Assembly (NCBI GenBank): GCA_025766275.1
Contig: JAFKAC010000088.1
Coordinates: forward strand, 124,001 to 188,000
Source: Lactarius indigo
Taxonomy: Eukaryota; Basidiomycota; Agaricomycetes; Russulales; Russulaceae
Length of the DNA: 64,000 bases
Direction: 5' to 3'
The notes beneath the pieces were generated by a model. It ran no database searches, was not told the origin of the DNA, and saw only the letters and a program-made list of their open reading frames with translations. Made by a program: the position numbers and the translations under genes. Within the stretch, counting starts at the first letter, position 1. Each line of letters starts with the position of its first letter. Below, one piece after another: positions 62,810 through 64,000 of the stretch.

Positions 62810-64000
62810 TCACCTGATGATTGGCGCAGCGGCCCACCCGTAGAGGAATGGTGTGAGGCCACGGAATGGCGAGAGGTGACGGATGCGGCCTTGGACGCAG
62901 GGGCACTCCCACCCAATCGATCCACTTGAAACGCATGTCAGAGCGGGACATCCGCTATAAGAATAATACATACCCATCACTTGGCGGGGCTCTGAAACGA
63001 CGCTTGAAGTTTTCGATGATGCATTTGAACGCGCATCTGAAAGTTTGAGTAAAGATAAGGGGATTCCTGGCAAAGATGTGGCCTGGAGGCCAGGGGAATT
63101 AGTGGTGCTAGAAGCGGGCTGTCCGATGCCGGGGATAGAGGAAGAATCGACCCCCTGCTTCTCCAAGAGCACTCCCAGCATGAGGAGAGCGTCCTGCAAC
63201 TTCTGGTTCGTTCGACGTCGTCCACGACGGTTCTCCTCCATCGATGTGGCCTGGTCCTTCTTCAAATCACGTATTTCGCTGGACAGTTCGTCCACCTGTT
63301 GCGCAAGAGCTTCAATTTGCACATCCACAAGAATGCCTAGATATTATAAGTGATATCTCTGGCACATTCGCGTTTGGAAATATACCGGACTTACTCGGGG
63401 TTTGCGTGCGTACGGACGAGGCGGATCAGGCGTCCCCCATCCAATGCGGCCTGATGCCCCAGGATGCAGGCGGACTGCAGGTCTTGTGTAGAGTCGCACA
63501 GGCGACACAAGCGGATGTCAAGCACCTCACATTGGCCTGGGGCTTGCACACCTTTGCTTTGCGAGTTATACATGGGCCACACATATCCTGCAGCGAATAT
63601 AGTAGCCAATAAAATGATAGAATAAGTCCACAATGCTCACCAGACCCGTGGCCTCAACCGTACTATCCTCTTCAAGACGTGGGCGCTGTTTGGCACGAGG
63701 AGGGGATGAAATAACCACCTCAACTTGCGACTTGCCGGACTTCCGAGGGGTTGTTTCCTCTGACTCCACAGTTGGTTCATCGGGGCTTGCCGGAGCAGGC
63801 CGCTTCTTGTTCTGCAGGCCATACGGATGCTTCGAAGGCTCAGATGGTGGTGGATCAGCTCGAGCCTTTCCCTTGTCGGGAAGCGTTGCGCTTGCGAGGG
63901 ACGACTCTGGTCTGGATGGATGAGTTGAGCCATCCCCAGGATCATCTGTGGGATCATCCGCAGGATCGTCCGCAGGCTCGTCCGCGGAGCCATCTGCAGG
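62810..64000 (-). CDS. Partial gene: cysteine cluster plus coiled coil
   Basis: The minus-strand gene enters from beyond 64000 with an acidic repeat (D-E-P-A-D-D-P-A-D-D-P), then a basic patch (P-P-R-A-K-Q-R-P-R). After a GT-AG intron of about 53 nt (near 63587-63640) follows M-C-G-P-C-I-T-R-K-A-K-V-C ... C-L-T-S-A-C-V-A-C-A-T-L-H-K-T-C, resembling a Zn2Cys6-type cluster. One TGA after G-D-A interrupts this frame before a second intron (near 63342-63399), and the next exon has a coiled coil (A-L-A-Q-Q-V-D-E-L-S-S-E-I-R-D-L-K-K-D). The layout suggests a DNA-binding protein, perhaps a transcription factor or transposon accessory protein. The gene may be a pseudogene because of the TGA; exon borders are uncertain. 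Confidence 0.4.

Larger units (their letters stand above)
56838..62954. promoter_or_regulatory. Cluster of CGG-N5-CCG palindromic motifs
   Basis: Copies read at 56838, 57161, 59645, 60287, 60416, 60480, 60674, 61148, 61999, 62251, 62467 and 62944 (11 bp each), many as CGGRNNTCCGC. Some fall in coding exons. They may be binding sites for the KDZ transposase or for a Zn-cluster factor; function is inferred from density only. Confidence 0.35.

Overview
The window is a transposon-dense stretch of a filamentous basidiomycete genome, most likely an agaricomycete. The evidence is the KDZ (Kyakuja/Dileera/Zisupton) transposases with a CxC-type cysteine cluster, a DUF6535-type membrane gene, a decayed TET/JBP-type dioxygenase, chromodomain Ty3/Gypsy elements, and short GT-AG introns of 46-60 nt. 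I saw no rRNA, tRNA or CRISPR array, and no intact conventional housekeeping gene.

Layout. 0-6 kb: a Gypsy 3' end (LTR-E plus a zinc-knuckle ORF) and two decayed genes of unknown function, one split by a solo LTR. 6-23 kb: a DUF6535 gene split by Gypsy element B1 (minus strand); B1 is itself split by a complete Gypsy element A (plus strand) and a solo LTR-D. 23-27.5 kb: a 5'-truncated KDZ transposase copy split twice by solo LTRs that each carry another solo LTR. 27.7-41 kb: a decayed TET/JBP-like 2-oxoglutarate/Fe(II) dioxygenase gene (minus strand), broken by a complete Copia element with an intact 1467-residue ORF, by an LTR-E carrying an LTR-F and a Mutator-like DNA transposon, and by an LTR-B inside an LTR-B. 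41-52 kb: a serine-peptidase-like remnant split by a diverged Copia solo LTR, which contains an LTR-C and the complete Gypsy element B2. 52-57 kb: LTR fragments, a decayed Tc1/mariner-type transposase and a LINE-like element carrying only ORF1. 57-64 kb: an apparently intact multi-exon KDZ transposase gene, a small gene with a duplicated exon-intron unit, and a partial gene with a cysteine cluster and coiled coil.

Target-site duplications (mostly 5 bp) give the order of most insertions. Sequence differences between copies are dominated by CpG to TpG/CpA changes, including reciprocal CGA to TGA stops between B1 and B2 and loss of a reverse-transcriptase catalytic Asp in A. This suggests cytosine methylation followed by deamination. 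Features that deserve attention: an extra zinc-knuckle ORF downstream of integrase (fused to Pol in A), Tf1-like self-priming signals, a conserved slippery site at gag/pol, GTG in place of ATG at the start of Gag, a half-tRNA primer site in the Copia element, a DNA transposon filled with a GC-rich minisatellite, and a dead TET/JBP gene close to KDZ transposons. Coordinates and splice junctions were read by eye; family names come from remembered motif patterns, not searches.
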